Positions 36,813-46,931 are shown, numbered from the stretch's first letter. The stretch is 64,000 bases of DNA from Geomicrobium sp. JCM 19039 (GCF_000698145.1 NZ_BAXB01000016.1:25648-89647); one strand, 5' to 3'. The notes: generated by a model not told the origin, from the sequence alone. Translations and numbers: made by a program.

Positions 36813-37608
36813 CTTCGTGAAAATTCATACGGATGGCGTTTAACTGTGCACCGAGTAAGATCATAAGACCGGTTAAATAAAACCAAATCATAAGGCCAAT
36901 AATGGTACCTAAGCTTCCGTAAATAATGCTGTAGTCATTCCACTGGTTATAATAAGAAAATCCTAATGAAGCAGCTTGCCAGCCGACCGTTGCGAATAGC
37001 GCACCTGGCCAAGTGTCTCGCCAACTTATGCGTCTGCTCGGCACGATCGTATACAAAATGATGAGAACAATACCGACAATGAGAATACCAATTGACCAAC
37101 GAGCAAAGGACCAAACAGGTGCAATCCAACTTTCAAATCCTAATGTTGAAAAGATAAATTCCCCAATGGGTTCACCGAATATAGGGAAAAGCAACGAGAC
37201 AATCAATGCAATGAGCAAGGATAGAACGACGATAATACCAACAGCAACCATTCTTTTTAGAGAAGGGTGGGGAAGTTGATACGCTTTATTCACAGCCCGT
37301 ATTACAGCGAAGGAGCCGAGCATCGTCAACCAGATTGTTGCTAGTGTACTAATAGAAAGTGTGTTCGTCCGCTGTTGGTCCAATACATCACTAAGAGTAA
37401 CTGCGATAAAAGAATACAGATTCTCAGGAATGTAAGGAGCGATAAATTGAAACACATCTTCTGTACTCACTGGAAAAAAACTAATCAAACTAAGGATGAC
37501 GAGCAACAATGGAAAGAAGGCGAGAAGAAAATAGTACGCCATCTGCGCGGCAACATCGAATAACCGTTGCTCCCAAGTCGTGCGGATCATCGTTTTAACA
37601 ATTCCCAT
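36769..37608 (-). CDS. YihY/virulence factor BrkB family membrane protein
   Basis: 279 residues with six helices and the family motifs DVAAQMAYYFLLAFFPLLL at residues 18-36, and YTIVPSRRISWRDTWPGA and YGSLGTIIGLMIWFYLTGL in the second half. The function is not settled; the former RNase BN assignment is obsolete. It is transcribed ahead of the folate-like gene and overlaps it by 44 bases. Confidence 0.88.
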   Translation of the reverse strand: MGIVKTMIRTTWEQRLFDVAAQMAYYFLLAFFPLLLVILSLISFFPVSTEDVFQFIAPYIPENLYSFIAVTLSDVLDQQRTNTLSISTLATIWLTMLGSFAVIRAVNKAYQLPHPSLKRMVAVGIIVVLSLLIALIVSLLFPIFGEPIGEFIFSTLGFESWIAPVWSFARWSIGILIVGIVLIILYTIVPSRRISWRDTWPGALFATVGWQAASLGFSYYNQWNDYSIIYGSLGTIIGLMIWFYLTGLMILLGAQLNAIRMNFHEGGPGGVQAERKTTD

Positions 37609-37675
37609 TCATGCCATGCCTCCTTAAGTGTTTTCATTATATGTAGTTTAGGCATATTCTGGCAACGACAAACCC

Positions 37676-39088
37676 TTATGAACCTTTACCCCATTTGTTT
37701 CTAAGTAAATAGACGAGCGGAATGGACAATAACAAACATACCCCTACAACGATGTAGCATCTTGAACAGCAAGTAACCCAGAGGAGATGATCGTTCCCGT
37801 TGGCAACGTGATGTGCCCTTCGAGCTTCAAAGAGCATGGATAAGAGCACGACACTGATGACTTTCATCATTTGACGGCTTACGTTGTTGAGTGCGGTTCC
37901 GGCAGGAAGATGACTTGCCTGCAAAGCGTTAAGTCCTGCGGTAGTCACGGGAGTGTTTACGAACCCGTTTGCAAAGCCATGCAAGATGAGCAAAGCAATG
38001 AGAAAAGCTGGTTGTAAATCTCCCAACGAGTAAGCGATGCCGAAGGTGGCAATACAAATTAAAACGACTCCCGTCATGATGACAGGGTACGGCCCTTTTT
38101 TGTCGAGAATTCTGCCACCAATCGTCATTGAGATGCCCATGGATAGCGCTTGTGGAAAGAGAAGCAACCCAGCGTATAATGCAGACAAACCGTAAATATC
38201 TTGAATAAGAATCGGAATGAGCAAGAGTACAGAAAACATGGCGATCGTACTGTTTGCGAGCAGTAACAAACTGGAAGTAAAAATAAAGTTCTTTAAAACA
38301 CGAATGTCGAGAAGCGGTTCATCGGTGCGGAGTTCATGAAGCACAAACCCAATAAGCAGTGCAAAACCTAACCCAATCATAAAGTACACAAACCCATTTT
38401 GGGTACTTTGCAATGCGTCTACGCCGACGAGCAGACCAATGATTCCGCCACTCACAAGCAGAAACCCTAGCCAATCGAAGCTTACACGTTCGGAATCCCC
38501 GTCTTTCGTAAGAAAATAAATAGCAAGAACGAGTGACAAGAGGCTCGTCGGAACATTCATTATGTATAGCATTTCCCAAGAAGCGTACTCAAGAATAATT
38601 CCACCTACCGTTGGACCGATCGTGGGTGCAATCATAATGGCGACTCCCCAAATCCCCATTGCAAACCCTCGTTCATTTTTGGAAAAATGCTTGAAAATGA
38701 GCATCATTCCAATCGGCATAATCATTCCGCCACCTATGCCTTGAACGAGTCGAAAGCCAATCATACTATTGAAATCCCATGAAAAGGGTCCGGCAATAGA
38801 CCCGACGAGAAATACGAGTGTGCCGAGTAAGAATATTTTCTTAGACCCTACTCGCTTTGATAAGTAACCGGTTAGCGGCATTACAAGTGTCATTCCTAGC
38901 GCGAATGCCGTAATGATCCATTGGCCCTCTACGGCAGTTAACGTGTAAAGCTGCATAAAGTGGGGAAGGGCTACGTTCATCAGGCTATTATTTAAGACGA
39001 CAGTAAATCCTGCAAACAATGCAGCAATTAATACACCCCATTTATGACGATTGGACTGGAGTGGTTGGTTATCGTTATTTTCATTCAT
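37676..39088 (-). CDS. DHA2-type multidrug MFS transporter
   Basis: 470 residues, fourteen helices, with motifs of the EmrB/QacA group: LNNSLMNVALPHFM in helix 1, GYLSKRVGSKKIFLLG in the first loop and RLVQGIGGGMIMPIG in helix 4. It exports drugs by proton antiport. A stretch near residues 430-445 (about 37740-37800) reads WVTCCSRCYIVVG, but the next frame gives a normal-looking AVQDATSL, so two compensating indels are possible. It stands alone. Confidence 0.88.
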   Translation of the reverse strand: MNENNDNQPLQSNRHKWGVLIAALFAGFTVVLNNSLMNVALPHFMQLYTLTAVEGQWIITAFALGMTLVMPLTGYLSKRVGSKKIFLLGTLVFLVGSIAGPFSWDFNSMIGFRLVQGIGGGMIMPIGMMLIFKHFSKNERGFAMGIWGVAIMIAPTIGPTVGGIILEYASWEMLYIMNVPTSLLSLVLAIYFLTKDGDSERVSFDWLGFLLVSGGIIGLLVGVDALQSTQNGFVYFMIGLGFALLIGFVLHELRTDEPLLDIRVLKNFIFTSSLLLLANSTIAMFSVLLLIPILIQDIYGLSALYAGLLLFPQALSMGISMTIGGRILDKKGPYPVIMTGVVLICIATFGIAYSLGDLQPAFLIALLILHGFANGFVNTPVTTAGLNALQASHLPAGTALNNVSRQMMKVISVVLLSMLFEARRAHHVANGNDHLLWVTCCSRCYIVVGVCLLLSIPLVYLLRNKWGKGS

Positions 39089-39194
39089 AGTTTTCTCCTC
39101 CGATGCTTTAATTCGTTAATCGAAGTATTACGCACAATTATACCAAAACAAGGAGAGACGAGCCATTGGAGTTTTTAGAAATGCGTGGCTACTA

Positions 39195-39630
39195 TATAGG
39201 TTAAACTAAAGAAATTCATTCGTTCTTGATGTTGAAACTGCATCAAACCTCCGTTCCTTTCGTTCGGTGTAAAAAGCTCTACGACCCTTTTCTGTTACAA
39301 AGGAAAACGAGACGTCGGCATGAGAGAGCCGACGTCCAATTGATTTATCTTCGGCACCAGAGGTACCGATGGCTACTAACTCTTGAGGTTATATGAATAC
39401 ACAGGGTTAACTTTAGGTATAGAAACGAACGTTCAACGAGTAGAGAATGCCAGGTGAACTGCGGTGTTCTAAAGCGATCTAGATCGCTAATCTCCTATAA
39501 ATTCCCAAACATGAGCACCCGTCGCGAGTGTCGGTGCTGAAAATCGTGAAAAACGATCTATATAGAATAAACTTAACATTTTTCTAATTGCGCAGTTTGT
39601 TGTTGTTTTCCATTGCAGGCGGATGCTTGC
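39195..39630 (-). repeat. Non-coding mosaic repeat island C
   Basis: The 1.05 kb from 39089 to 40136 has no gene. Read on the minus strand, 39630-39195 matches island B: CATCCGCCTGCA, CTATATAGATCG, the ATCGGTACC hairpin (39370-39351), the GACGTCGGC hairpin (39336-39311) and TGATGCAGT. It also has GATTTTCAGCACCG and GCTCATGTTTGGGAATT, which island A has but B lacks. Bases 39797-39840 resemble 46118-46208 of island D. Confidence 0.75.
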
Positions 39631-39780
39631 ACTCCAGAGCATAAGGGCAACATCGGTGGCAAAACAACTGCCACCGTGTTTTCTATACACTCCAGAGCAT
39701 AAGGGCAACATCGGTGGCAAAACAACTGCCACCGTGTTTTCTATACACTCCAGAGCACAAGGACGACATCGGTAGCTAAG
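39631..39780 (+). repeat. Tandem 58-bp repeat, two and a half copies
   Basis: Units start ACTCCAGAGCATAAGGGCAA at 39631 and 39689; these two are identical. A third, diverged and shortened copy starts at 39747. Each full unit contains GGTGGCA-AAACAAC-TGCCACC, a seven-base-arm inverted repeat. A 100-codon frame on the minus strand crosses the repeats but has no start signal and is not called. Confidence 0.9.
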
Positions 39781-39887
39781 CATATGCACAGCGCGCCGAA
39801 AAGTAGCGTCTCGATTTATAAAGAAATTTCATTTGGATGGTTACCCACAATGGCAGATTTCCTCTAATTTAATTACGGATTAGGCTG

Positions 39888-40002
39888 AATCTTACCATTG
39901 GTGATCCTATGGTAAGATTTCTAGCTTCTATGGTACGATTTTAAAAAAATGCCTCATAACAAAAGGAAAATCTAACCATAGATGGTCCTATGGTTAGATT
40001 TT
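39888..40002. repeat. Palindromic ATCTTACCATAG-type motifs
   Basis: AATCTTACCAT (39888-39898) pairs with ATGGTAAGATT (39909-39919). AAAATCTAACCATAG (39967-39981) pairs with CTATGGTTAGATTTT (39988-40002). A single CTATGGTACGATT lies between. The same motif occurs at 46838-46867 and 46899-46931 in island D. The following 40001-40045 is GC-rich with a short direct repeat. Confidence 0.75.
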
Positions 40003-40136
40003 CGCCACGCTGCCCGCCCACGCTGCCCCGCCCACGCGCGTGGCAATATTATCGAACTTTCCCCTATAGGAGGTAGGAGAGGAACTTTACTCTCTTATAA
40101 ATTCCGAAAGTTTTTAACCACATTGCAAACCGGCTT

Positions 40137-41320
40137 CTAGCCAGTTGAAGATTCGGCGTTTACGCCTTTGAATACCCCTCCAGCGATAACGACCGCTAGG
40201 AGAAGAAATCCAATTGCATAATAAATGCTGCCACGACCTGCGTAGTCAATCAGTATGCCACCAGTTACAGGGCCTAGCATACTGCCTAGACTAAATGAGA
40301 TGGCTATTAGCACATTCCCAGTCGGCAGAAGTTGTTTAGGAACAAGGTCAGCATATACATGAGACCAAGCGAATAGAAGGAACCTAACAAACCACCGGCA
40401 AGGAGAAAGGCCAATGTGACCGCTCCTAAGTGCTGTTCGTAAAAAGGCATGGAAAGGAATATTAACGCACCTAAAAAAGCGAGTATAAGTAATACCCGTT
40501 TCCTTCCGAGGCGATCACTCACCATACCAAGTGGAATTTGCGTGACCACGCCCCCGATAACGAAGGCTGGCAATATGAGTGATATCCACTCAATATCGAT
40601 GTTCATCCGCATTGCATAGATAGGATAACTCCCATGGATCGCAGCTTCCATAAATCCAAATGTTAACGGTGGCAAAAACGCAAACCAAGCCCACTTAATG
40701 ACGAGCCAATACCGACCTAAAGTTCCAGATTGTTGAGCAGTTTCAATTGCATTGTCCGGCCATTCGTTTTTTAGTTTTAACATGAATAGCCAAACAATCG
40801 CGCAAAAAAGTGCCGCACTAATAAAAGGTAGTCGCTCATCAATGGAAAGAACGTGAGTCATGAGAGGCCCACCTGCAAACCCCGCGCTAAACGCCAAGCC
40901 ATAGATCGCAACATTTCGTCCCCGTACCGCTTTACTGCTCGTCGATGTAATCCATACTTGGGTTGAAAAATGCACCATGTTATCGGCAATTCCTATTATT
41001 AACCGTAGAATAAACCAAAGCCAAAAGCTTTGCCAAAGGGGGAAGAGTAGAAGGGTGATGATCACACAGATCAAACCAATTGATATGACCGGTTTATACC
41101 CAAACTTTCGAACAGGATGTTCAATGAATGGTGAGGCAATCAGTACACCGATGTAGAGCGCAATTGCATTTAACCCATTCATCGCTGATGAGTACCCTGC
41201 ATCTTCTAAAAGAATGGCTAAAAGAGGTAAGAGCATGCCTTGGATAAAGCCTGCAACAAATACCATAATAATAAGCATCGTAAATCGAAAAGCAGGTTGA
41301 TTATTCTGATGATTCTTCAT
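40137..41320 (-). pseudogene. MFS transporter (YfkF-like), frameshifted near the 3' end
   Basis: Twelve helices of an MFS permease. The first 335 residues, with VRKFGYKPVISIG and SDRLGRKRVLLIL loops, are in one frame. A missing G at about 40355 shifts the frame, and the rest (ADLVPKQLLPTGNVLIA, GSMLGPVTGGILIDY) follows in another to a stop at 40137. The substrate is unknown. ATG at 41320 follows GAGGTG. Its place next to yfkD and yfkAB matches yfkF of B. subtilis. Confidence 0.8.
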
Positions 41321-41458
41321 AAGTTGCACCTCGGTTTAAACGAACATTACTTCGTTATCGTAACGGATTGCAATCAGAAAAGGAAGAGGTGAATTCGTTG
41401 TCCGAACGTCGATTCACTGGTTACAATAGAGTCAAGATGAAAGAGGAGGCATTTTCTA

Positions 41459-41851
41459 ATGAAATTTACAATTAAAGATGAAGAAGCATTTGAAACAAAC
41501 GTTCCCTACGGACCTCTTGTCATATCGGGTGACGATGAGTATGGGTATCGCCCGTACCAGCTGCTCGTCTCAGCAATTGCAGGTTGTAGCATTAGTGTTT
41601 ACCGTAAGATCTTGCGTAAAAGAAGGATTGAGTTCGCTGATCTTATTGTTGAAGCAGACGTAACGAGGAATGAAGAGCCTCCGAATGACGTTCAACAAGT
41701 TCACTTGCATTTCACCGTCATAACGGATGATTCGTCTGAGGAACAGTTAGAAAAAATGATGCATGTTGCCGCAAAAAATTGCCCGATTGTGCAATCCGTT
41801 ACTCCAGCTATCGAAGTAAAAGAAACGATAACGGTGCAAAGAAGTAAATAA
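41459..41851 (+). CDS. OsmC family protein
   Basis: 130 residues of the OsmC/Ohr fold. The two redox cysteines are in SAIAGCSISVYRK and AAKNCPIVQSVTPA. The family reduces organic hydroperoxides with thiols; subgroup unclear. GAGGAGG precedes the ATG. It is a single-gene unit with a terminator. Confidence 0.85.
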   Translation: MKFTIKDEEAFETNVPYGPLVISGDDEYGYRPYQLLVSAIAGCSISVYRKILRKRRIEFADLIVEADVTRNEEPPNDVQQVHLHFTVITDDSSEEQLEKMMHVAAKNCPIVQSVTPAIEVKETITVQRSK

Positions 41852-41861
41852 TGTGAGTTTT

Positions 41862-41895
41862 GCCCCCAGATTACGATATGCATCTGGGGGCTTTT
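41862..41895 (+). terminator. Intrinsic terminator after osmC-like gene
   Basis: GCCCCCAGAT and ATCTGGGGGC around ten bases, then TTTT. Confidence 0.85.
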
Positions 41896-41983
41896 AACTT
41901 GGAAAGAAATAAAACATGTTCATGGATAAAACGAAACCACTTCGAAAACAATATAGATAAATATAGCTTTTTGGAGGGGTACT

Positions 41984-42772
41984 ATGAAACCTTTTCTATG
42001 TGCGGCAGTTGGAGTCATCCTAAGTTCAGTAGTGATGGCACCTCTTGCAAGTGCTGCAGAAGATGTAAAGGACGAGTCGTTTGATAAACCGGAGTACGTA
42101 TACAGTATTTCAAGAGAGAATACGCACGAAAATATGACGAGGGAGTTGCCATATTTACAGCCGGCAGAGCTCACAACTCGCCTTCAAGAGACGAGTGATG
42201 TGATCATCGATAACCCTTCTCTTATTTCGTTATTGAATGAATCGTCGATTAAAGACTCTAACTTGCGTTTGGTGTGAATGCTTCAATCTATTTAGGTCCA
42301 TGGGCGCTCACTTACGAGTCCGATGAAACGACAATGAACTGGGAGTATGACTTGATCAACACGAACGAGTTAGATAATCGCGGTGGAGATACCGTCGGCA
42401 AGCTATCATATACCCAGACAGAAAATAAACTCGTGGAAGGGGAGCTGTCTAGTCCCGTGCCACAGCAAGAAGATGTGCAAAATATGATGAGAATAAAGGC
42501 TACTGAAAAAACATCACTACCGCTTTCATTTCATGCTAACATCGGAAATCAAACAACGGCAGGACCGATGTATCAAGTACAACCAGATCAAAAAGGTGTT
42601 GTCACAAGTTATGTTCCCGCAGTTCATGATCAGCACGGTCACTTACGGAGAAGTATACGTGACTATTAAAGGATCAAAGCCGGCAATTGTCATTAAAAAC
42701 ATTCAAGAACAACAAGTCGATGGCTGGATTCCAGTGAAAGACTATGTGACGTTGAAATACCATAACGGATAA
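41984..42772 (+). pseudogene. yfkD: YfkD-like secreted protein, two frameshifts
   Basis: Signal peptide MKPFLCAAVGVILSSVVM to ASAAED, then a first frame to about 42262. The second frame has IYLGPWALTYESDETTMNWEY, NTNELDNRGGD and RIKATEKTSLPLSFHA; the third has TVTYGEVYVTIKG and DGWIPVKDYV. Joined, these follow YfkD of B. subtilis throughout. One base near 42265 (G) and one or two near 42630 restore the frame. Function is unknown; the protein is probably exported. GGAGGGGTACT precedes the ATG. It converges with yfkAB with a two-base gap. Confidence 0.8.
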
Positions 42773-42774
42773 AA

Positions 42775-43890
42775 CTAAAGGTGACTGGTGCGTTTTGTGA
42801 AGTCAACATTGGGATAGTACGCATTTTTAACGAGTACATTTGGACCGAGACATTTTACAGAAGGACAATGGCAAGACACGGAATTAGACAAGGCGGTTTG
42901 TTGCCAATCATCAAACGCATCCTCGAGCTTTGTATGTTGGACATTCCCTAATGTCGGTTCATCCCCAAAGTCTGTGACGATAATATCGCCGTCAAAGATA
43001 TTCACGTTTAAGCGGTTTCTACCGTCAGGGTCATTTCGAACGGATACATTGTGGCTCTTATTCAATCGCTCAATAAGTGCAACGTCATCTTTATCATCAT
43101 TGCAAGCATAAAAAGGCAGTGTTCCAAAAAGCATCCATGTGTTTTCATTACGATGATCCAGTAAGCGATGAATGCCACTTCGTATTTCAGACAGAGAAGC
43201 AATCGGTAATTTTGAAGCAAAATCACTCGGATACATTGGATGTACCTCGTGTCGCTGGCAACCCATGTTTACAATCTGATCGTGAATGGCTTCTAAGTGG
43301 GGCAATGTGCGAGCATTCAGCATTGTCTCAGCGGATACAAGGACGCCTCGGTCTGTCAATGCCTTTGCGTTCTCCACCATCCGGTTGAAGAACAGCTTTC
43401 GTGTAGCGATGCTAGGTGGTTTCTCCATTTCTTGAAAACCTATGGAAATGAAGTCATCCACACTGCCGTAGTTATGGGAGATATGTAAAACATCTAAGTA
43501 GGGGAGAATGGGTTCATACTGAGCTAACGGCAACGTTAAATTCGAATTGATTTGCGTGCGCACCCCACGCTCATGTGCGTAACGAAGCAGAGGAACTACG
43601 TACTCGTCTACCGACTTTTTAGATAACATCGGTTCTCCGCCTGTAATGCTTAATGCACGTAAATCGGGTACTTCTTCAAGTCGACGAAGCAACAAGTCAA
43701 GAGGCAATGCTTTAGGGTCCCGTTTGCTTAACATATATCCAACTGCGCAATGCTCACAACGCATATTGCATAACGTTGTTGTTGTAAACTCGATGTTCGT
43801 TAATGTTGGCTTACCAAATTCAATACGGTCTTGATACGCTTCCCACGGATCGTTTTCCGGGGTAATAGCGATATTTTTCTGTAATACCAT
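42775..43890 (-). CDS. yfkAB: Radical SAM protein YfkAB (CxCxxxxC type)
   Basis: 371 residues. The radical-SAM cluster motif is CNMRCEHC near residue 42 and the second metal-site motif is CHCPSVKC near residue 343, matching the CxCxxxxC class. GGEP and NSNL segments of the SAM barrel are present. The substrate is unknown. In B. subtilis annotation this gene was once split as yfkA and yfkB; here it is a single frame. It is convergent with yfkD. Confidence 0.9.
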   Translation of the reverse strand: MVLQKNIAITPENDPWEAYQDRIEFGKPTLTNIEFTTTTLCNMRCEHCAVGYMLSKRDPKALPLDLLLRRLEEVPDLRALSITGGEPMLSKKSVDEYVVPLLRYAHERGVRTQINSNLTLPLAQYEPILPYLDVLHISHNYGSVDDFISIGFQEMEKPPSIATRKLFFNRMVENAKALTDRGVLVSAETMLNARTLPHLEAIHDQIVNMGCQRHEVHPMYPSDFASKLPIASLSEIRSGIHRLLDHRNENTWMLFGTLPFYACNDDKDDVALIERLNKSHNVSVRNDPDGRNRLNVNIFDGDIIVTDFGDEPTLGNVQHTKLEDAFDDWQQTALSNSVSCHCPSVKCLGPNVLVKNAYYPNVDFTKRTSHL

Positions 43891-43992
43891 AAAAGACTCC
43901 TTTATACGATTTGAACTTTAGTCAAAGAAAAAGCAGTTCTATTTTAGCATAGATTTGTGCGGATTGTGATTTCGGCAGAGAGGGTGTTTGTC

Positions 43993-44825
43993 ATGCGGGA
44001 TATATGGAAACAAGTGATTCTAGGTGCGTTTGGGTTTGTCATGCTCGCTTCTTCTGTTCACGCAGAAGAATCTTTTGGTTGGAATTTTAACCCTGCAAAA
44101 AACAATGAGCCACCATCGACTGAGCCATTGTATGTAAAGTGGTTGAATCAATATAAAGGTTACTATATCGGCAATACAGACGAAAAAGAGTTATATTTAA
44201 CGTTTGATAACGGGTATGAAAACGGGTTTACAGAACCCATTTTGGATGTGTTGAAAGAGCGCAACGTTCCAGCAGCGTTTTTTGTTACCGGTCATTATGT
44301 ACAATCTGAACCTGATCTTATTAATCGTATGGCTAAAGAAGGACATATCGTTGCCAATCATTCGTGGAGTCATCCCCATTTTCCCGATTTGTCGGATGAA
44401 CAAATTAAAGTTGAGCTCGAGCGTGTCGAGGATGCGTATACGGAGCTTACTGGAAATGCCATGCACTATGTAAGGCCACCGAGAGGAACATTTAATGAGC
44501 GTACACTTGATGCTGCCTTAAAGTTAGGGTACACACACGTTTTTTGGTCGTTTGCTTACGTAGATTGGAATACAGATGATCAAAAGGTGAGCAATATGCG
44601 TACGACAAAATAATGGACCGCATACACCCCGGTGCGATTGTATTGCTTCATTCTGTATCAGAAGATAATGCCCTTGCACTTGGTCGAGTCATTGATGATC
44701 TAAAAGCACAAGGGTATACCTTTAAAAGTTTAGATGATCTAACGGGCAAACGTTCATCATCCCCGTTAATTAATGCGAGAACAAGCGCGTATTTAGACGA
44801 TCAGCAATCGTTTGTAGCTCGATAA
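43993..44825 (+). pseudogene. pdaA: Polysaccharide deacetylase PdaA, frameshifted
   Basis: Signal peptide, then SFGWNFNPAKNNEPPSTEP and the NodB domain: TFDNGYENGFTEPILDVL, the metal-binding NHSWSHPHFP and the RPPRGTFNERTL motif. The frame breaks at an A run near 44586; adding one A gives QKGEQYAYDKIMDRIHPG and joins the end AIVLLHSVSEDNA. PdaA removes acetyl groups from N-acetylmuramic acid to make the muramic lactam of the spore cortex, needed for germination. Gene order next to yfkAB matches B. subtilis. Confidence 0.85.
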
Positions 44826-45105
44826 ATCCGTGACGTCAAATGCAATATTTTCTTTTGTTCTGACGACGAGCTTACCGTCGTCTTCTTCTTTTCCAAGTGT
44901 GAAACTTAAAGACCCTATGTATTCATCCCCGTCCGTATCAGATGCAATCACGGTTGGTGGTTTGAAACATGAAGAGCGGCGTAATGAATATACTGCACAC
45001 TTTCCACAAGTGTATCGACCGTGTTTTTTAGTATTTTAGGTTGGTCATTTGTTTTTTCAATATCAGCGACAATTTTAATCGCTGCCAAGTCAGTAGCAAT
45101 TGACA
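44793..45105 (-). pseudogene. Hypothetical small protein, frameshifted
   Basis: A TTG at 45105 with GGAGGGATTTAC before it opens a frame reading MSIATDLAAIKIVADIEKTN and on to VQYIHYAALHVSNHQ. Adding one A near 44953 continues it with TVIASDTDGDEYIGSLSF and VVRTKENIAFDVTDLSS. The result is about 104 residues with a helical first half and a beta-rich second half. It overlaps the 3' end of pdaA on the other strand. The family is unknown. Confidence 0.5.
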
Positions 45106-45306
45106 AGTAAATCCCTCCAATAATTATGCTAATCTCTATTCTATCAAAGGATGGACACGTTCTTGGCTAGTAAGTTTAGGAAATGATGTTCAAAAAAACA
45201 CTCATATTCAAAAAACGTTCATATATTTCCGTATAGTTCGCTCTGCACATCGTGTACACTAGAGAACAGACAGGGTTTAGGAATTTTGTAATTGGGGGAT
45301 TTTCCA

Positions 45307-45972
45307 ATGGCAACTGTTTTGTTGACCGCTTTTTTTATTGCAGGGGTGTTTACCGCATATACGACGTTTTTAATGTTTGTTACTTGGCCAAAACGTAAAG
45401 AAAATCGCTATAAACACGTGAAGTTCTTCTCTGTGAGTTTTGTTTCTGCAGTCGCTTTGTTCTTTTTGTTCTTCTTTACATCCGACAGTTCTGAATTTAT
45501 GCCAACCGAAACCATTTATGCTACACCAGATTCCCTTTCAACCGTAGAAGAAAAGGCAACATGGCATATCGTTTCTGAGCTGGGGCAAGTGACCGTAGAT
45601 AACAATGAAGTGATTCGCGACCTTGATTATGTAACGAACTCAGAAGAAGATTTCACGCAATTATATGCAACGTTAACGACCGAAGATAATGTAACGACAG
45701 ATTTAATTCGCTCATCAACACTCAATCGATCCGCTCGAGTACTTCAAAGGCTTTCTCAAATTGAAGATGTTGATCTCATTCACTTACAATGGGATTTTTA
45801 TTATGAACCAGAATTCGGACCTGGAGACTTCGATACGATTGTGAAGATGACCGTTTTTAATGAGCATTTACAAAGTCTAGAATGGGAAGATGTAGGCGAC
45901 CTGGATGTTGAAGAGATCGCATCTGACTCCTGGGAGAAACCAGAGTTGAGCGTGAGTTCAACGAATAATTAG
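45307..45972 (+). CDS. Hypothetical membrane protein with acidic extracellular domain
   Basis: 221 residues: two membrane helices (about 2-22 and 38-58) separated by a basic loop WPKRKENRYKHVK, then an acidic domain of about 160 residues (VEEKATWHIVSELGQVTVDN, LQWDFYYEPEFGPGDFDTIV). It is probably anchored with the C-terminal domain outside. The ATG at 45307 follows TTGGGGGATTTTCC. The family is not recognised. Confidence 0.65.
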   Translation: MATVLLTAFFIAGVFTAYTTFLMFVTWPKRKENRYKHVKFFSVSFVSAVALFFLFFFTSDSSEFMPTETIYATPDSLSTVEEKATWHIVSELGQVTVDNNEVIRDLDYVTNSEEDFTQLYATLTTEDNVTTDLIRSSTLNRSARVLQRLSQIEDVDLIHLQWDFYYEPEFGPGDFDTIVKMTVFNEHLQSLEWEDVGDLDVEEIASDSWEKPELSVSSTNN

Positions 45973-46016
45973 TTTAAGAGTATAGAAAAACGGGCTGTCT
46001 AAAAAGTCTCTAAAGT

Positions 46017-46061
46017 AAAATCGGAGTATAGATCAAAAGCGATCTGTACTCCGATTTTTGT
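46017..46061 (+). terminator. Intrinsic terminator
   Basis: AAATCGGAGTATAGATC and GATCTGTACTCCGATTT pair with one mismatch around a short loop; a T tract follows. Confidence 0.85.
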
Positions 46062-46117
46062 ATGTATGCTCTTTCTGAATATCGTTTTAACGAGCAAGGC
46101 ATTGTGGGCCATTCCGA

Positions 46118-46480
46118 CTGATGGGAACGAAAAGTAGTGTCTTCTGCGGGACGAGCCTTCGCAGGTCATAAAATCTATATAGAATGAATGAAAGAAATTC
46201 ATTGGATGCTAGGATGCAGAGATTCCATCGTGATTTCATACAAATGGATCGTTTGACAAAAGCGGAATTACTCCAATGGTTTTTACACTGGGTGGGGCAG
46301 GGTATGGTTCGCAATGTTCGTCTAGGTTGCTTTTTAGCGATTTTAGCGCTCATTTCGTAAAACTTGCGCGCAGTTTGGACTAAACTCAACACCTTGCGAC
46401 CGATCGGTCTCGATTCGGCGTGACTCGGGCCAACAAAATTTGGGTTTTCAAATCAGGGTTCGGGGCAGGGAGTGCGACTC
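46118..46480. repeat. Non-coding mosaic repeat island D
   Basis: The 1.1 kb from 46062 to 47117 shows no gene. Bases 46118-46208 (GAAAAGTAGTGTCT ... AAATCTATATAGAAT ... AAGAAATTCATTGGATG) resemble island C 39797-39840 and carry the ATCTATATAGA core of A-C. Bases 46330-46385 (TTTAGCGATTTTAGCGCTCATTTCG and TGCGCGCAG) resemble the complement of island A near 7050-7110. Confidence 0.6.
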
Positions 46481-46560
46481 AATTTTCATGGCATTGTATG
46501 GACGAATGTTAGCTTCGCTTTGGAACTAGATTGCCGTTCATTTTCTTTAAAGTGCTGAAT

Positions 46561-46653
46561 CTACTTCCATTAACGGAAGTTTGGAAGTAGATGCCGATCA
46601 ATTGGAATCAGAAAGAGGCAAAACGGTCACATATGAGTGAATCTGATTCCAAT
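46561..46653. repeat. Nested inverted repeats in island D
   Basis: CTACTTCC (46561-46568) pairs with GGAAGTAG (46583-46590) and ACTTCC with GGAAGT inside it. ATTGGAATCAGA (46601-46612) pairs perfectly with TCTGATTCCAAT (46642-46653) around a 29-base loop. No reading frame uses this segment. Confidence 0.7.
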
Positions 46654-46799
46654 CGGTGCTCTTTGGAACTAGGTTGTCCATTCCGCACGGGGATTCCGTC
46701 AACTACGGTGGTGCGAATGCAGAAAATTCCCATTAAAAAACCGTTGATAGGAATGTTAAATTTTTAACAAGCAAAATTATGAGTGTACGCCTTACAATT

Positions 46800-46931
46800 C
46801 CCCCTTGCTATGCACAGTGCAAGGGGGAGGGCTAAAATCTTACCATATCACCTTCCTATGGTAAGATCTCTCTTCTTTTCCGCACCGAAGTGTTGCAAAT
46901 CCTACCATAGAAACTGGAAATCTCACCATAG
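46800..46931. repeat. Inverted repeats and ATCTTACCATA motifs in island D
   Basis: CCCCCTTGC (46800-46808) pairs with GCAAGGGGG (46819-46827). ATCTTACCAT (46838-46847) pairs with ATGGTAAGAT (46858-46867). Further single copies, AATCCTACCATAG and AAATCTCACCATAG, end at 46911 and 46931. The motif is shared with 39888-40002. Confidence 0.7.

Noticed and set aside
39631..39780. CRISPR array
   Set aside because: The 58-base units are directly adjacent with no variable spacers and no cas genes are present.
39487..39789. A 100-codon open frame on the minus strand across the tandem repeats of island C
   Set aside because: It has no ribosome binding site, its sequence repeats only because the DNA repeats, and it ends within the non-coding island.
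42775..43890. Split yfkA and yfkB genes
   Set aside because: The frame is continuous with both the N-terminal radical-SAM motif and the C-terminal CxCxxxxC motif, so one gene is called.
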